A DNA stretch of 64,000 nt from Cryobacterium frigoriphilum (lineage in GTDB: Bacteria; Actinomycetota; Actinomycetes; Actinomycetales; Microbacteriaceae). The stretch lies in assembly GCF_004403305.1 (NCBI RefSeq), contig NZ_SOHE01000036.1:36902-100901 (forward strand). The letters run 5' to 3'. Under the pieces are notes generated by a model. The model had not been told where the DNA came from, searched no databases, and saw nothing but the letters and a program-made list of their open reading frames with translations. Positions within the stretch are counted from its first letter, which is position 1; every line of letters starts with the position of its first letter. This document shows, one piece after another, positions 34,085 to 42,482 of the stretch. A program made the translations under genes and the position numbers.

Positions 34085-34108
34085 TTAAACGGAATATATT
34101 GCGTTTAA
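34085..34108. promoter_or_regulatory. 24-bp AT-rich palindrome, likely repressor operator
   Basis: TTAAACG and CGTTTAA flank AATATATT; all positions of the 24 bp are symmetric except one G-G pair at each side of the centre. It contains TATATT, which could be the -10 of the downstream gene. Such AT-rich dyads are operators of MarR- or TetR-like repressors in GC-rich genomes. Confidence 0.6.
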
Positions 34109-34130
34109 TAGGAGGATACTCGCAAGCAAC

Positions 34131-34213
34131 AAGCAGGAGATGTGCATGGAGGTGCCGTAACACGCGCTGCCCAACGCGGTTGGGCAGCCGTCCTGCTTCT
34201 CACATGGGGACGG
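34131..34213 (+). promoter_or_regulatory. Structured leader with alternative stems and a 4-codon upstream ORF
   Basis: AAGCAGGA (34131-34138) can pair with TCCTGCTT (34191-34198), enclosing the hairpin CTGCCCAA/TTGGGCAG (34167-34174, 34180-34187). Alternatively CCGTCC (34188-34193) pairs with GGACGG (34208-34213), covering the ribosome binding site GGGGA of the next gene. The two pairings share 34191-34193 and exclude each other. AGGAG at 34135-34139 lies six bases before ATG GAG GTG CCG TAA (34146-34160). Looks like a translational switch; no known riboswitch class recognised. Confidence 0.5.
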
Positions 34214-34214
34214 T

Positions 34215-35996
34215 ATGGATTCTCTCTCGGTTGATCAAAATATTCCGGCAGCAGACATTGGAGCAGGGGGGACGCGCAGGAGTTTCCGTGAGGAACTCGA
34301 TACCAAGCGCTATCACGTGGTGGATGACCACTGGGCCGGTCGGGTTCCGGCGCAGTACGGAGTCGCCCCGCGGGTGCGGATCGGTCAGGGCAAGTGGTTC
34401 AATCTGCTCTGGTTGATTCCCATTGGTCTCGTGCTGCTCATCACGGCCATCGCCATCGCCCAGGGCCTGCGGGAGATTCCCGCGGTGCAGGATTTCCTGA
34501 GCCGGTATCCGGGCGAATCGGCTCTGCCCGCCAACGCACCGGTCGGGTTGCCGGCCTGGGTCGGCTGGCAGCACTTTCTGAATCTCTTCATGATGGTATT
34601 CATCATCCGTTCCGGCGTCAGCATCATGGCCGACCATCCCCGGTTCTACTGGACCAGGCACTCGACCCCGGGCAAGGACTGGTTTCGCATGCAGAAGCCG
34701 GTGCCGAGCGATCCGCTCTACACGGCCAAGGAAGACTCGATCACCCTGCCGGACGGCGTCGGTCTGCCCGGTCGCCGGCACTCGATCGGGCTGGCCCGCT
34801 GGTGGCACCTCGGCGTCGATACCGTCTGGCTGCTGAACGGAGTCCTCTTCTTCGTGCTCATTTTCACGACCGGGCAGTGGATGCGCCTGGTCCCGTTGCG
34901 CTGGGATGTCATCCCCAACGCCGCCTCGGCCGCGCTGCAGTATCTCTCGCTCGACTGGCCGGTTGAAAACGGGTGGACCAACTACAACAGCCTGCAGCTC
35001 ATCGCCTACTTCATCACGGTCTTCATCGCGGCTCCGCTTGCCCTGATCACGGGCCTGGGCATGTCCCCCGCCCTCTCCACTCGTTTCCGCCGAGTCAGTA
35101 CGATCTTCAACATTCAGGTGGCCAGGTCGCTGCACTTCTTCGTGCTGTGCTGGTTCGTCATGTTCATCGTCGTGCACGTGACCCTCGTGATGACCACCGG
35201 CGCGCTGCGCAACCTCAACCACATGTACGCGTCGCAGGACAATGATTCCTGGGTCGGGTTCGGTATTTTCGCGGCCTCGATGGTGCTCGTCGTCGTCGGC
35301 TGGCTCGCCGCCACGCCCTTCACCTACCGGCATCCGCGCACGGTGCAAAAGGTGGGCTTCGCACTCATCGGTCGCGCGGAGCGCCTGTTCGAACACATCG
35401 ATTCCAAGCCGGGCCAGTACACGGAGAAGGACATTTCACCGTACTTCTGGCACAACGGAAAGTACCCCGACTCCGAGGAATACCAGACACTCCAGGCGGG
35501 AAACTTCGCGGACTACACGCTGCGAGTCAACGGGCTCGTCGAGAACCCGGTCGAGCTGACCCTCGCGCAGGTGAAGGCGCTGACTTACCACGATCAGATC
35601 ACCCAGCACTTCTGCATTCAGGGCTGGTCAGGGGTCGCAAAATGGGGTGGCGTCTCGATGCAGACGATTCTCGATCTGGTGCAGCCGAAACCCGAAGCGA
35701 AATGGGTGATCTTCTACTCCTTCGCGGACGGACCCGACGGTGGTGCCTACTATGACGCCCAGCCCATCGAGCAGATGAGCTACAAGCTGACCATGCTTGC
35801 CTACGACCTGAACGGCGAAACCGTGTCGTTTGGGCACGGCGCTCCGCTTCGGCTGCGCAACGAAACTCAGGTGGGCTTCAAGATGGTGAAGTGGATCAAG
35901 GGAATCGAATTCGTCGAGGACTTCTCCGAGATCGGGGCTGGCTTCGGCGGTTACCACAACGACCACGAGTTCTTTGGCTACCGCCAGGCGATCTAA
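34215..35996 (+). CDS. Cytochrome b-type membrane domain fused to sulfite-oxidase-like molybdopterin oxidoreductase
   Basis: 593 residues. Six transmembrane segments (about 61-84, 117-138, 197-219, 260-282, 305-327, 347-369) with His at 120, 198, 307 and 321 as likely ligands of two b hemes. From about residue 405 follows a sulfite-oxidase-type molybdopterin domain; Cys467 in HFCIQGWSG is the expected Mo ligand. There is no twin-arginine signal. Basic loops before the first helix, between helices 2-3 and 4-5 and after helix 6 put both ends in the cytoplasm, unlike MsrP/YedY, whose Mo subunit is exported. Electron donor or acceptor is unknown. Start ATG at 34215 with GGGGA upstream. Preceded by an operator-like palindrome and a structured leader. 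Confidence 0.8.
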   Translation: MDSLSVDQNIPAADIGAGGTRRSFREELDTKRYHVVDDHWAGRVPAQYGVAPRVRIGQGKWFNLLWLIPIGLVLLITAIAIAQGLREIPAVQDFLSRYPGESALPANAPVGLPAWVGWQHFLNLFMMVFIIRSGVSIMADHPRFYWTRHSTPGKDWFRMQKPVPSDPLYTAKEDSITLPDGVGLPGRRHSIGLARWWHLGVDTVWLLNGVLFFVLIFTTGQWMRLVPLRWDVIPNAASAALQYLSLDWPVENGWTNYNSLQLIAYFITVFIAAPLALITGLGMSPALSTRFRRVSTIFNIQVARSLHFFVLCWFVMFIVVHVTLVMTTGALRNLNHMYASQDNDSWVGFGIFAASMVLVVVGWLAATPFTYRHPRTVQKVGFALIGRAERLFEHIDSKPGQYTEKDISPYFWHNGKYPDSEEYQTLQAGNFADYTLRVNGLVENPVELTLAQVKALTYHDQITQHFCIQGWSGVAKWGGVSMQTILDLVQPKPEAKWVIFYSFADGPDGGAYYDAQPIEQMSYKLTMLAYDLNGETVSFGHGAPLRLRNETQVGFKMVKWIKGIEFVEDFSEIGAGFGGYHNDHEFFGYRQAI

Positions 35997-36011
35997 GCGG
36001 TCAGCATGATC

Positions 36012-36048
36012 GCGGCGGCACCGTACCAGAAGGGTGGGGTGCCGTCGC
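36012..36048. terminator. Bidirectional hairpin between the molybdopterin oxidoreductase gene and cydC
   Basis: GCGGCGGCACC and GGTGCCGTCGC pair over 11 bp with one G-T, loop of 15 bases. No T-run, usual for high-GC hairpin terminators. Confidence 0.6.
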
Positions 36049-36056
36049 CAGTGGCA

Positions 36057-37817
36057 TCAGGCGTGGATGGCCGCGAACGGAAACAGGGTCACGCGGCTCG
36101 TGATGAGCTCTTCGGGCACGGGTGTGTGTGAGATCAGCAGCACCGCACGCCCGTCGGTCGCCGCGAGGGTGAGAATATCGCGCACGAGCCGGTCGCCGCG
36201 GTCGGCGTCCACGTTCGCGGTGGGCTCATCGATGATCAGGATCGGAAAATCAGCCAGCAGGGCGCGCGCCAGCGCAATACGCTGGGCCTGCCCGCCGGAG
36301 ACGAGCGCGCCGCGCTCCCCCACCCGGGCGTCGAGCCCGCCTCGTGCCTCAGTCCATTCGGCGAGGCCGACCCGGTCGAGCACGGCCAGCAAGTCCGCAT
36401 CCGTCGCCGTTTCCCGCGCGAACAGCAAGTTCTGGCGGATGCTGTCGTCGAACAACCACGGGCGCTGCTCGCACAACCCAACCACCCGACGAACGGCGGC
36501 CGGGGACAGGGTGCGCGCCTCGACCCCGCCCAGGGTGTACGAGCCGGTGTACTCGAGAAAGCGCACGAGAGTCTGGGCGAGCGTGGTCTTGCCCGCGCCG
36601 CTCGGCCCGGCGAGGTGCACCCGGTCCCCGGGCGCCAGGCGCAGCGAGACGTCGGCATAGGCCGGGCGCACGGCACCCGGCCAGGACGCCCCGGCCCCGG
36701 ACAGCTCAAGAACGGGTGCCGGCGAGCCGGCGATCGAGGTCGCGTTGTTCTCGTCGACCGTCGGTTCGCGGGGGATCTCCGCGGGCACGATATCCGGCAC
36801 GGCCGTGGCCACGCGTTCGGCGCTCGTGCGTACCTGGCGCCAGGCGCTCACGGCGAGCGGCACCATGCCGAACACCTCGAAGACCGCCATCGGCACCAGC
36901 ACGGCCACGACGAGCGCGGGGCCGGTGAGACCGATCTCCCCGACGAGGATGCCGTTGACCAGCGTCCCGGGTGTGCCGAGTTGGGGCGCGCCCCAGACGA
37001 GGGCTGCGAGGGTCGCCGCGCCCGCGAACAGCGACGTCACCCCCGTCTGCACCCCGACGCCGAGAGATCGGCGCAGCGCGGCGCGGCGCAGGCGGTCGTC
37101 GGCACGGGCCAGCGAGGCCAGCCGGTCGTCGAGGGCGCCGAACGCGGTCAGCACGTCGAGGTTCTCGACGACCTCGAGAACCTCGTTGGCCAGTTCGCCG
37201 CGCAGCGGGGCGAGCAGACGTTCCGAACGGGCCGAGAGAACACCGGTGATGAGAGTTCCGAGCACCCCCGCGAGGAGAAGGCTGATGAGCAGGGTGAGGC
37301 CGGCACTCGGCAGCAGGTACCAGACACCGGCGACGCTGAGCGCGGCCGTGAGCCCGGCGATCACGAGCGGCTGCACGACACGCAGGGGCAGGTCCTGCAG
37401 GTCGTCGACGTCACGCACCAGGCGGCTCAGCAGGTCACCGCGGCGGGTGTCGGTCAGGGCGGCTGGGGCGAGCGGCACGATTCGCTCGAACACACCGACC
37501 CGCAGTTGCGCGAGCTGGGCGAAGGCCGCGTCGTGGCTCAGCAGACGTTCCAGGTAGCGAAACGCCGAACGGCCGAGCGCAAAGGCCCGCACACCGACGA
37601 CCGCCATGCCCAGGAACAGGATCGGCGGCATCTCCGCCGCGCGGGTGATCAGCCAGGCCGAACAGGCGAGCAGCAGCACGGCCATCAGGGCGCTCGTGAG
37701 GCCGGCGGCCAGTCCGGGCAGAAAACGCCGGGCCGGCGGCTGGGCGAGGCGCAGAATTGCGCGTCTCGGGTGAGCGGACCCTGCCCGATTGGCCCCGGAG
37801 CGCGTGGCCTCAGACAA
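36057..37817 (-). CDS. cydC: Thiol reductant ABC exporter subunit CydC
   Basis: 586 residues: six-helix ABC membrane domain, then an ATPase domain with Walker A GPSGAGKTT, signature LVSGGQAQR and Walker B ILIIDEPTANVD. CydDC exports cysteine/glutathione-type reductants and is needed to assemble cytochrome bd. TTG at 37815-37817 is chosen as start: GGGAGG lies at optimal distance and it overlaps the cydD stop by eight bases. The frame extends to 37883 but without such a site. Confidence 0.88.
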   Translation of the reverse strand: MSEATRSGANRAGSAHPRRAILRLAQPPARRFLPGLAAGLTSALMAVLLLACSAWLITRAAEMPPILFLGMAVVGVRAFALGRSAFRYLERLLSHDAAFAQLAQLRVGVFERIVPLAPAALTDTRRGDLLSRLVRDVDDLQDLPLRVVQPLVIAGLTAALSVAGVWYLLPSAGLTLLISLLLAGVLGTLITGVLSARSERLLAPLRGELANEVLEVVENLDVLTAFGALDDRLASLARADDRLRRAALRRSLGVGVQTGVTSLFAGAATLAALVWGAPQLGTPGTLVNGILVGEIGLTGPALVVAVLVPMAVFEVFGMVPLAVSAWRQVRTSAERVATAVPDIVPAEIPREPTVDENNATSIAGSPAPVLELSGAGASWPGAVRPAYADVSLRLAPGDRVHLAGPSGAGKTTLAQTLVRFLEYTGSYTLGGVEARTLSPAAVRRVVGLCEQRPWLFDDSIRQNLLFARETATDADLLAVLDRVGLAEWTEARGGLDARVGERGALVSGGQAQRIALARALLADFPILIIDEPTANVDADRGDRLVRDILTLAATDGRAVLLISHTPVPEELITSRVTLFPFAAIHA

Positions 37818-39471
37818 GGCTCGCCTCCCGCAGCTCGAGAACCTGATCGGCGGCGGCGATGAATGCCGGCCGGTGACTGACAACGATGACGATGCGTCCT
37901 TCCGCGGTGAGCCGGCGCAGGCCGGCGATGAGGGCAGCTTCGGCGACCGCGTCGAGGGCCGAGCTCGGTTCGTCGCAAATCACCACGTGGCATCCGCGTT
38001 CCCGGCTGCGGTAAATGGCACGGGCGACGGCGACGCGCTGCGCCTGTCCACCGGAGAGCCCGTCACCGTTCACGCCGAGCGCGGTAAACGGGTCGAGTTC
38101 GCTCGCTCCGGCCCAGTCGAGGGCCAGGGCGAGCGCGCCGGCGTCACGTTCGACGACGGATGCCTCCCCCAGCGTCACATTGCTCTCGATCGTGCCCGCA
38201 AACAGGCCAGGACGCTGCCCGGCCCAAGCCAGCCAGTCGCGCCGGTCGCGTGCCGTGATGGGGAGGTCGCCGAGGCTGATCGCGCCCTCGAAGGCGACAA
38301 AACCCTGCAGGGCCGCCACGAGGCTCGACTTGCCGACCCCGCTCGGGCCGCTGATGACGCTCAGCTCGCCCGGTTCAAACTGCGCATCGAGGGGAGGAGG
38401 GGCATCCGCTTGGCCGCGGGCAACGGACACGCCGCTGAGCCGAAGCGCACCGCCACGCGGCGCCTCCGGATCGGCCGGTGCACGCTGTGCGACGGGGTCG
38501 TGATCATGATCATGATCATCGAGGATCGTGAAGACCTCCTCGGCGGCGGCGAGACCGTCGGCGGCCGCATGGAACTGCGCGCCCACCTGACGCAGGGGCA
38601 GAAAGGCCTCGGGGGCCAGCAGCAGCACGAACAGCCCGACCGAGAGGGCCAGCTCGCCCTCGACCAGGCGGAGCCCGACGGAGACGGCGATCAGGGCGAC
38701 CGAGAGGCTGGCCGCGAGTTCGAGCACGAAACCGCTCAGAAAGGACACCCTCAGCACCTTCATGGTGCGTGCCCGATAATCCTCCGTGATGGTGCGCAGC
38801 CGCGCGCCCTGACGGCCTTCGCGGCCGAAGATCTTGAGCGTACCGAGGCCGCCGACGAGGTCGAGAAATCCGGTGCTGAGGCGCTGCAGGGCCTCCCATT
38901 GCTGGCGCTGCACGACCTGGGTGGCCTTGCCGATGAGAATCATGAAGACCGGAATGAGCGGGAGCACGATGAGAACGGTAATTCCGCTCGCCGCATCCTG
39001 CCAGAACATGACCGCGATGAGAATCGGCGTGGCGATCATCGTGAGCAGCAACTGCGGCAGATAGCGGGCAAAGTAGTTGTCGAGGGCGTCGAGTCCCGAC
39101 GTCACGACGGTCGACAGCCGGGCGCTCTGCTGGCCGGCCACCCAGTCAGGGCCCCGGCGGGCCAGTGCGCCCAACACCCGGGTGCGCAGCTGGCTCTTGA
39201 CCTGGGCTGCGCCCCGACTGGAGGCGACCTCGAGCAGCCAGACCAGCAGCATCCGCACCACGATCGTGATGGCGAGGCCCAGAATCAGCCCCGAGAGCTC
39301 GGGCACCGAAAGGCCTTCGAGGGCGCCGACGATGGATTGGCTCAGGAACCAGGCGAAAGCGATCACGGTCAGGGTTTGCAGCAGCCCCAACACGGCTCCG
39401 CCGACCAAAAATATTCTGGCGGCGGAGGCGTATCGAAGCAGTCGAGGATCTAGTGGGCGCACGGCCTTCAT
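37810..39471 (-). CDS. cydD: Thiol reductant ABC exporter subunit CydD
   Basis: 553 residues: ABC membrane domain and ATPase with Walker A GPSGVGKSS, signature LSGGQAQR and Walker B VVICDEPSSALD. Forms a heterodimer with CydC. A GATCAT triplet repeat (38502-38519) codes His-Asp repeats (DDHDHDHD) in the linker between the domains. Stop of cydB is ten bases upstream. In this operon the order is cydA-cydB-cydD-cydC. Confidence 0.92.
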   Translation of the reverse strand: MKAVRPLDPRLLRYASAARIFLVGGAVLGLLQTLTVIAFAWFLSQSIVGALEGLSVPELSGLILGLAITIVVRMLLVWLLEVASSRGAAQVKSQLRTRVLGALARRGPDWVAGQQSARLSTVVTSGLDALDNYFARYLPQLLLTMIATPILIAVMFWQDAASGITVLIVLPLIPVFMILIGKATQVVQRQQWEALQRLSTGFLDLVGGLGTLKIFGREGRQGARLRTITEDYRARTMKVLRVSFLSGFVLELAASLSVALIAVSVGLRLVEGELALSVGLFVLLLAPEAFLPLRQVGAQFHAAADGLAAAEEVFTILDDHDHDHDPVAQRAPADPEAPRGGALRLSGVSVARGQADAPPPLDAQFEPGELSVISGPSGVGKSSLVAALQGFVAFEGAISLGDLPITARDRRDWLAWAGQRPGLFAGTIESNVTLGEASVVERDAGALALALDWAGASELDPFTALGVNGDGLSGGQAQRVAVARAIYRSRERGCHVVICDEPSSALDAVAEAALIAGLRRLTAEGRIVIVVSHRPAFIAAADQVLELREASLV

Positions 39472-39481
39472 TCTACGGCGC

Positions 39482-40507
39482 CTAGTGTACGGCGACCTCG
39501 GGAGCGAGTTCGTGGTCTTCGATGTGGCTGCGACCGATGCGCTTGCGGAAGACCCAGTAGGTGAAGCCCTGGTAGAACAAGATCACCGGAGCGGCAATCA
39601 CGGCCGTCCAGGTCATGACCATGAGCGTGTACGGGGTGGATGATGCGTTCTCGATGGTCAGGCTGTTGGCCACATCGTTGCTGGCCGGCATCACGTCGGG
39701 GAACAGCGACGCGAACAGGGTCAGCACGGCGAGGCCGATCGTGACGGCCATCAGGGCAAACGCCGACCGCTCCATGCCGCGCAGGTTTGCGAAGAACGAG
39801 GCGATCAGCGTCACGGCGGCGACCGCGGCGAAGATAGCGGATGCCAGCGTGCCATAGGCGAAGGTCGTCCAGACCAGGAAGGACGCGGCGACCACGATCG
39901 TGACGAGGCCAGAGCGCACGGCGAGCTTGCGGGCCCGCAGCCGGATGTCGCCGACCGTCTTGAGCGAGACGAACACGACGCCGTGAGTGAAGAACAGCAT
40001 CAGGGTCGTGACGCCGCCGAGCAGCGCGTAGGGGTTCAGCAGGTCAAAGAACGTGCCGATGTAGTTGAAGTCGGCGTCGAGTGGTACGCCGCGAACGACG
40101 TTGGCGAACGCCACCCCCCAGAGCAGGGCGGGAACGGCCGAACCGACCACGATCATGCCGTCGAACCACTTCTTCCACTCGGATCCCGGGCGCTGGTGCC
40201 GGTATTCGAACGACACACCGCGGGCGATGAGCGCCAGCAGGATGAGCAGCAGGGGCAGGTAGAAGCCGCTGAACATGGTGGCGTACCACTCGGGGAAAGC
40301 CGCGAAGAGCATGGCGCCGGCGACGATCAGCCAGGTTTCGTTGAGGTCCCAGACCGGGCCGATGGTGTTGATGAGAACGCGCCGGTCGACGTCGTCCTTG
40401 CCGAGGAACGGGAGCGACATGCCCACGCCGAAGTCGAAACCGTCGAGCACGAAGTACCCGATGAACATGAAGGCGATGATCCAGAACCAGATCGTAGAGA
40501 GTTCCAT
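39482..40507 (-). CDS. cydB: Cytochrome bd ubiquinol/menaquinol oxidase subunit II
   Basis: 341 residues, eight or nine helices. Opening STIWFWIIAFMFIGYFVLDG, then FDFGVGM and GPVWDLNETWLI are typical CydB. Second subunit of the high-affinity terminal oxidase that reduces oxygen to water. Ten bases separate it from cydA. Confidence 0.96.
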   Translation of the reverse strand: MELSTIWFWIIAFMFIGYFVLDGFDFGVGMSLPFLGKDDVDRRVLINTIGPVWDLNETWLIVAGAMLFAAFPEWYATMFSGFYLPLLLILLALIARGVSFEYRHQRPGSEWKKWFDGMIVVGSAVPALLWGVAFANVVRGVPLDADFNYIGTFFDLLNPYALLGGVTTLMLFFTHGVVFVSLKTVGDIRLRARKLAVRSGLVTIVVAASFLVWTTFAYGTLASAIFAAVAAVTLIASFFANLRGMERSAFALMAVTIGLAVLTLFASLFPDVMPASNDVANSLTIENASSTPYTLMVMTWTAVIAAPVILFYQGFTYWVFRKRIGRSHIEDHELAPEVAVH

Positions 40508-40516
40508 CGGGGGCTC

Positions 40517-41929
40517 CTAGTAGACCGTTGTGGTCTGTTTGATTTCGCCGGACTCAGAATCGACCGCCGGAGCATCGTCCGGGCCCTTCTGAACGGCACG
40601 AAGGATGAGACGGAATTCGACCACGGCGAGGGTGCCGTAGAGCAGCGTGAAGGCGATGAGCGAAATCAGAATCTCGACGCCGCTCACGCCAGGGGATACG
40701 CCGTCCTGGGTGCGCATGAGGCCGAAGACGATCCAGGGCTGGCGACCCATCTCGGTGAAGACCCAGCCGACGCTCATGGCCAGCAGCGAGAACGGGAAGC
40801 TCCAGATGGCGACCTTCCACATCCACTGTGCTCGCGGCAGGCGTCCCTTGCGGGTGGCCCAGAGGCCCACCACGGCGACCAGCATGTGGGCGAGGCCCAG
40901 GCCGATCATCCAGCGGAACGACCAGTAGGTGATCCAGATCGTGGGGGTGTAGTCGCCGGGGCCGTAGGTCGCGACGTATTCGGCCTGCAGGTTGTTGATG
41001 CCCTCGACGGTGCCGTCGAAGGTGTGGGTCGACAGGAACGAGAGCAGGTAGGGAATGCGCACCGAGAACAACTCGCTGACGCCGTCGGGGGTACCGAGCG
41101 TGAAGACCGAGAATGATGCATTCGCACCGGTCGCTGTGGTGTATAGCGCCTCGGCGGCGGCCATCTTCATGGGCTGAGCTTCGACCATGACGAGGCCCAG
41201 CTGGTCGCCGGCGAGCGTCGTGGCGATGCCCGCGATGACCATCATCCAGAGGCCGAATTTCAGCGCCGGGCGCATGGTTTCGAGGTGCTGGTTGCGGGAG
41301 AGGTGCCAGGCGGCGACCGAGATGATGAGACCGGCCGAGACCATGAAGCAGGCGAAGATCGTGTGCGGGAATGACGCAAGAGCGATCGGGTTGGTCAGCA
41401 GCTCACCAATGCTGGTCAGCTCGGCCCGACCCTTCTCCTCGTTCATCTGGTAGGCGACCGGGTTCTGCATGAAGGCGTTCGCGGCGAGGATGAAGTAGGC
41501 GGATGCCGTCGAGCCGATGGCCGTGAGCCAGATCGTGGCGAGGTGCAGGCCACGCGGGAGCTTGTCCCAGCCGAAGATCCACAGGCCGATGAAGGTGGCC
41601 TCGAGGAAGAAGGCCGTGATTCCCTCGAAGGCGAGCGGCGCACCGAAGACGTCGCCGACGAAGCGGGAGTAGTCCGACCAGTTCATGCCGAACTGGAACT
41701 CCTGCACGATTCCGGTGACGACGCCCATGGCGAAGTTGATCAGAAAGATCTTCCCGAAGAAGTGGGTCAGCTGCAGGTACTTGGCCTTATCGGTGCGGTA
41801 CCAGGCCGTTTGAAAGATGGCCACGGTCAGCGCGAGGCCGATCGTGAGCGGAACAAAGAAGAAGTGGTAAATGGTCGTGAGACCGAATTGCCACCGCGAC
41901 AGGAGTAAAGGATCCAGCCACTCGTTCAT
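40517..41929 (-). CDS. cydA: Cytochrome bd oxidase subunit I
   Basis: 470 residues. Axial heme ligand His in the N-terminal RWQFGLTTIYHFFFVPLTIG region, the quinol-binding loop GRQPWIVFGLMRT, and EGITAFFLEATFIGLWIFGW are clear. The Q-loop is short, as in most Gram-positive CydA. ATG at 41929 with GGAGG upstream. Divergent from blaI; twin palindromes in the gap suggest control by that repressor. Confidence 0.97.
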   Translation of the reverse strand: MNEWLDPLLLSRWQFGLTTIYHFFFVPLTIGLALTVAIFQTAWYRTDKAKYLQLTHFFGKIFLINFAMGVVTGIVQEFQFGMNWSDYSRFVGDVFGAPLAFEGITAFFLEATFIGLWIFGWDKLPRGLHLATIWLTAIGSTASAYFILAANAFMQNPVAYQMNEEKGRAELTSIGELLTNPIALASFPHTIFACFMVSAGLIISVAAWHLSRNQHLETMRPALKFGLWMMVIAGIATTLAGDQLGLVMVEAQPMKMAAAEALYTTATGANASFSVFTLGTPDGVSELFSVRIPYLLSFLSTHTFDGTVEGINNLQAEYVATYGPGDYTPTIWITYWSFRWMIGLGLAHMLVAVVGLWATRKGRLPRAQWMWKVAIWSFPFSLLAMSVGWVFTEMGRQPWIVFGLMRTQDGVSPGVSGVEILISLIAFTLLYGTLAVVEFRLILRAVQKGPDDAPAVDSESGEIKQTTTVY

Positions 41930-41983
41930 GTGCCCTCCAGCAATAACGTTTCTGTGCCCGTGCCATCTCTGTGCACGTGCTAT

Positions 41984-42025
41984 TTCTACGACGTGTAGAA
42001 CATTACTCTTCTACATCGCGTAGAA
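41984..42025. promoter_or_regulatory. Two BlaI/MecI-type operator palindromes between cydA and blaI
   Basis: TTCTAC-GACGT-GTAGAA (41984-42000) and TTCTAC-ATCGC-GTAGAA (42009-42025). The arms are identical and perfect; the centres are 25 bases apart. TAC/GTA half sites are the type bound by BlaI-family repressors. They lie between two divergent units and could control both. Confidence 0.75.
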
Positions 42026-42042
42026 AACACAGGAGAACGGCG

Positions 42043-42048
42043 TAAAGT
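42043..42048 (+). promoter_or_regulatory. -10 box of a likely leaderless blaI transcript
   Basis: TAAAGT, seven bases before the blaI ATG. The AGGAG at 42031-42035 is too far from the start to serve as ribosome binding site. The second palindrome occupies the -35 position, 17 bases upstream. Confidence 0.45.
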
Positions 42049-42055
42049 TAATTTC

Positions 42056-42460
42056 ATGGGAAGTTTGGGTGTTTTGGAACGGTTGATCATGGACATCCTC
42101 TGGGATTCGACCGGGCCGCTGTCGGCGAATGAGCTGCGGGATCTCTTACTCGACCCCACGACATCCGCTACCGCCAAGAAACCCCTCGCCACGACCACGA
42201 TTCTCACCGTGCTCTCGCGCCTCGAGATCAAGGGCTTCGTCTCACGCGACCGCAGCAACCGGCCCCACGTCTACACCTACGCCATGTCCCGGGCCGATCA
42301 CACGGCCGAGCTCATGCACCAGGTACTCGGCACGGTGCCCGACCGCACGGCCGTTCTGGCCCGGTTTATCGGGGATGTCAGCCCCCAGGAGGCCGAGACC
42401 ATGCGCCAGCTGCTCGGCGCGGCGGCGGCCCCGGAATCGCTGTCAACCGTGCAGGAGTGA
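42056..42460 (+). CDS. blaI: BlaI/MecI/CopY family transcriptional repressor
   Basis: 134 residues: winged helix-turn-helix with GVLERLIMDILWDSTGPLSA, ATTTILTVLSRLEIKGFV and HVYTY, then a C-terminal dimerisation helix pair (AVLARFIGDVSPQEAETMRQL). BlaI-type repressors are inactivated by cleavage via a BlaR/M56 peptidase, encoded next. No beta-lactamase gene is near; the neighbour is cytochrome bd. Confidence 0.92.
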   Translation: MGSLGVLERLIMDILWDSTGPLSANELRDLLLDPTTSATAKKPLATTTILTVLSRLEIKGFVSRDRSNRPHVYTYAMSRADHTAELMHQVLGTVPDRTAVLARFIGDVSPQEAETMRQLLGAAAAPESLSTVQE

Positions 42461-42482
42461 CCAGCCGGATCGTCGTAGCCCG

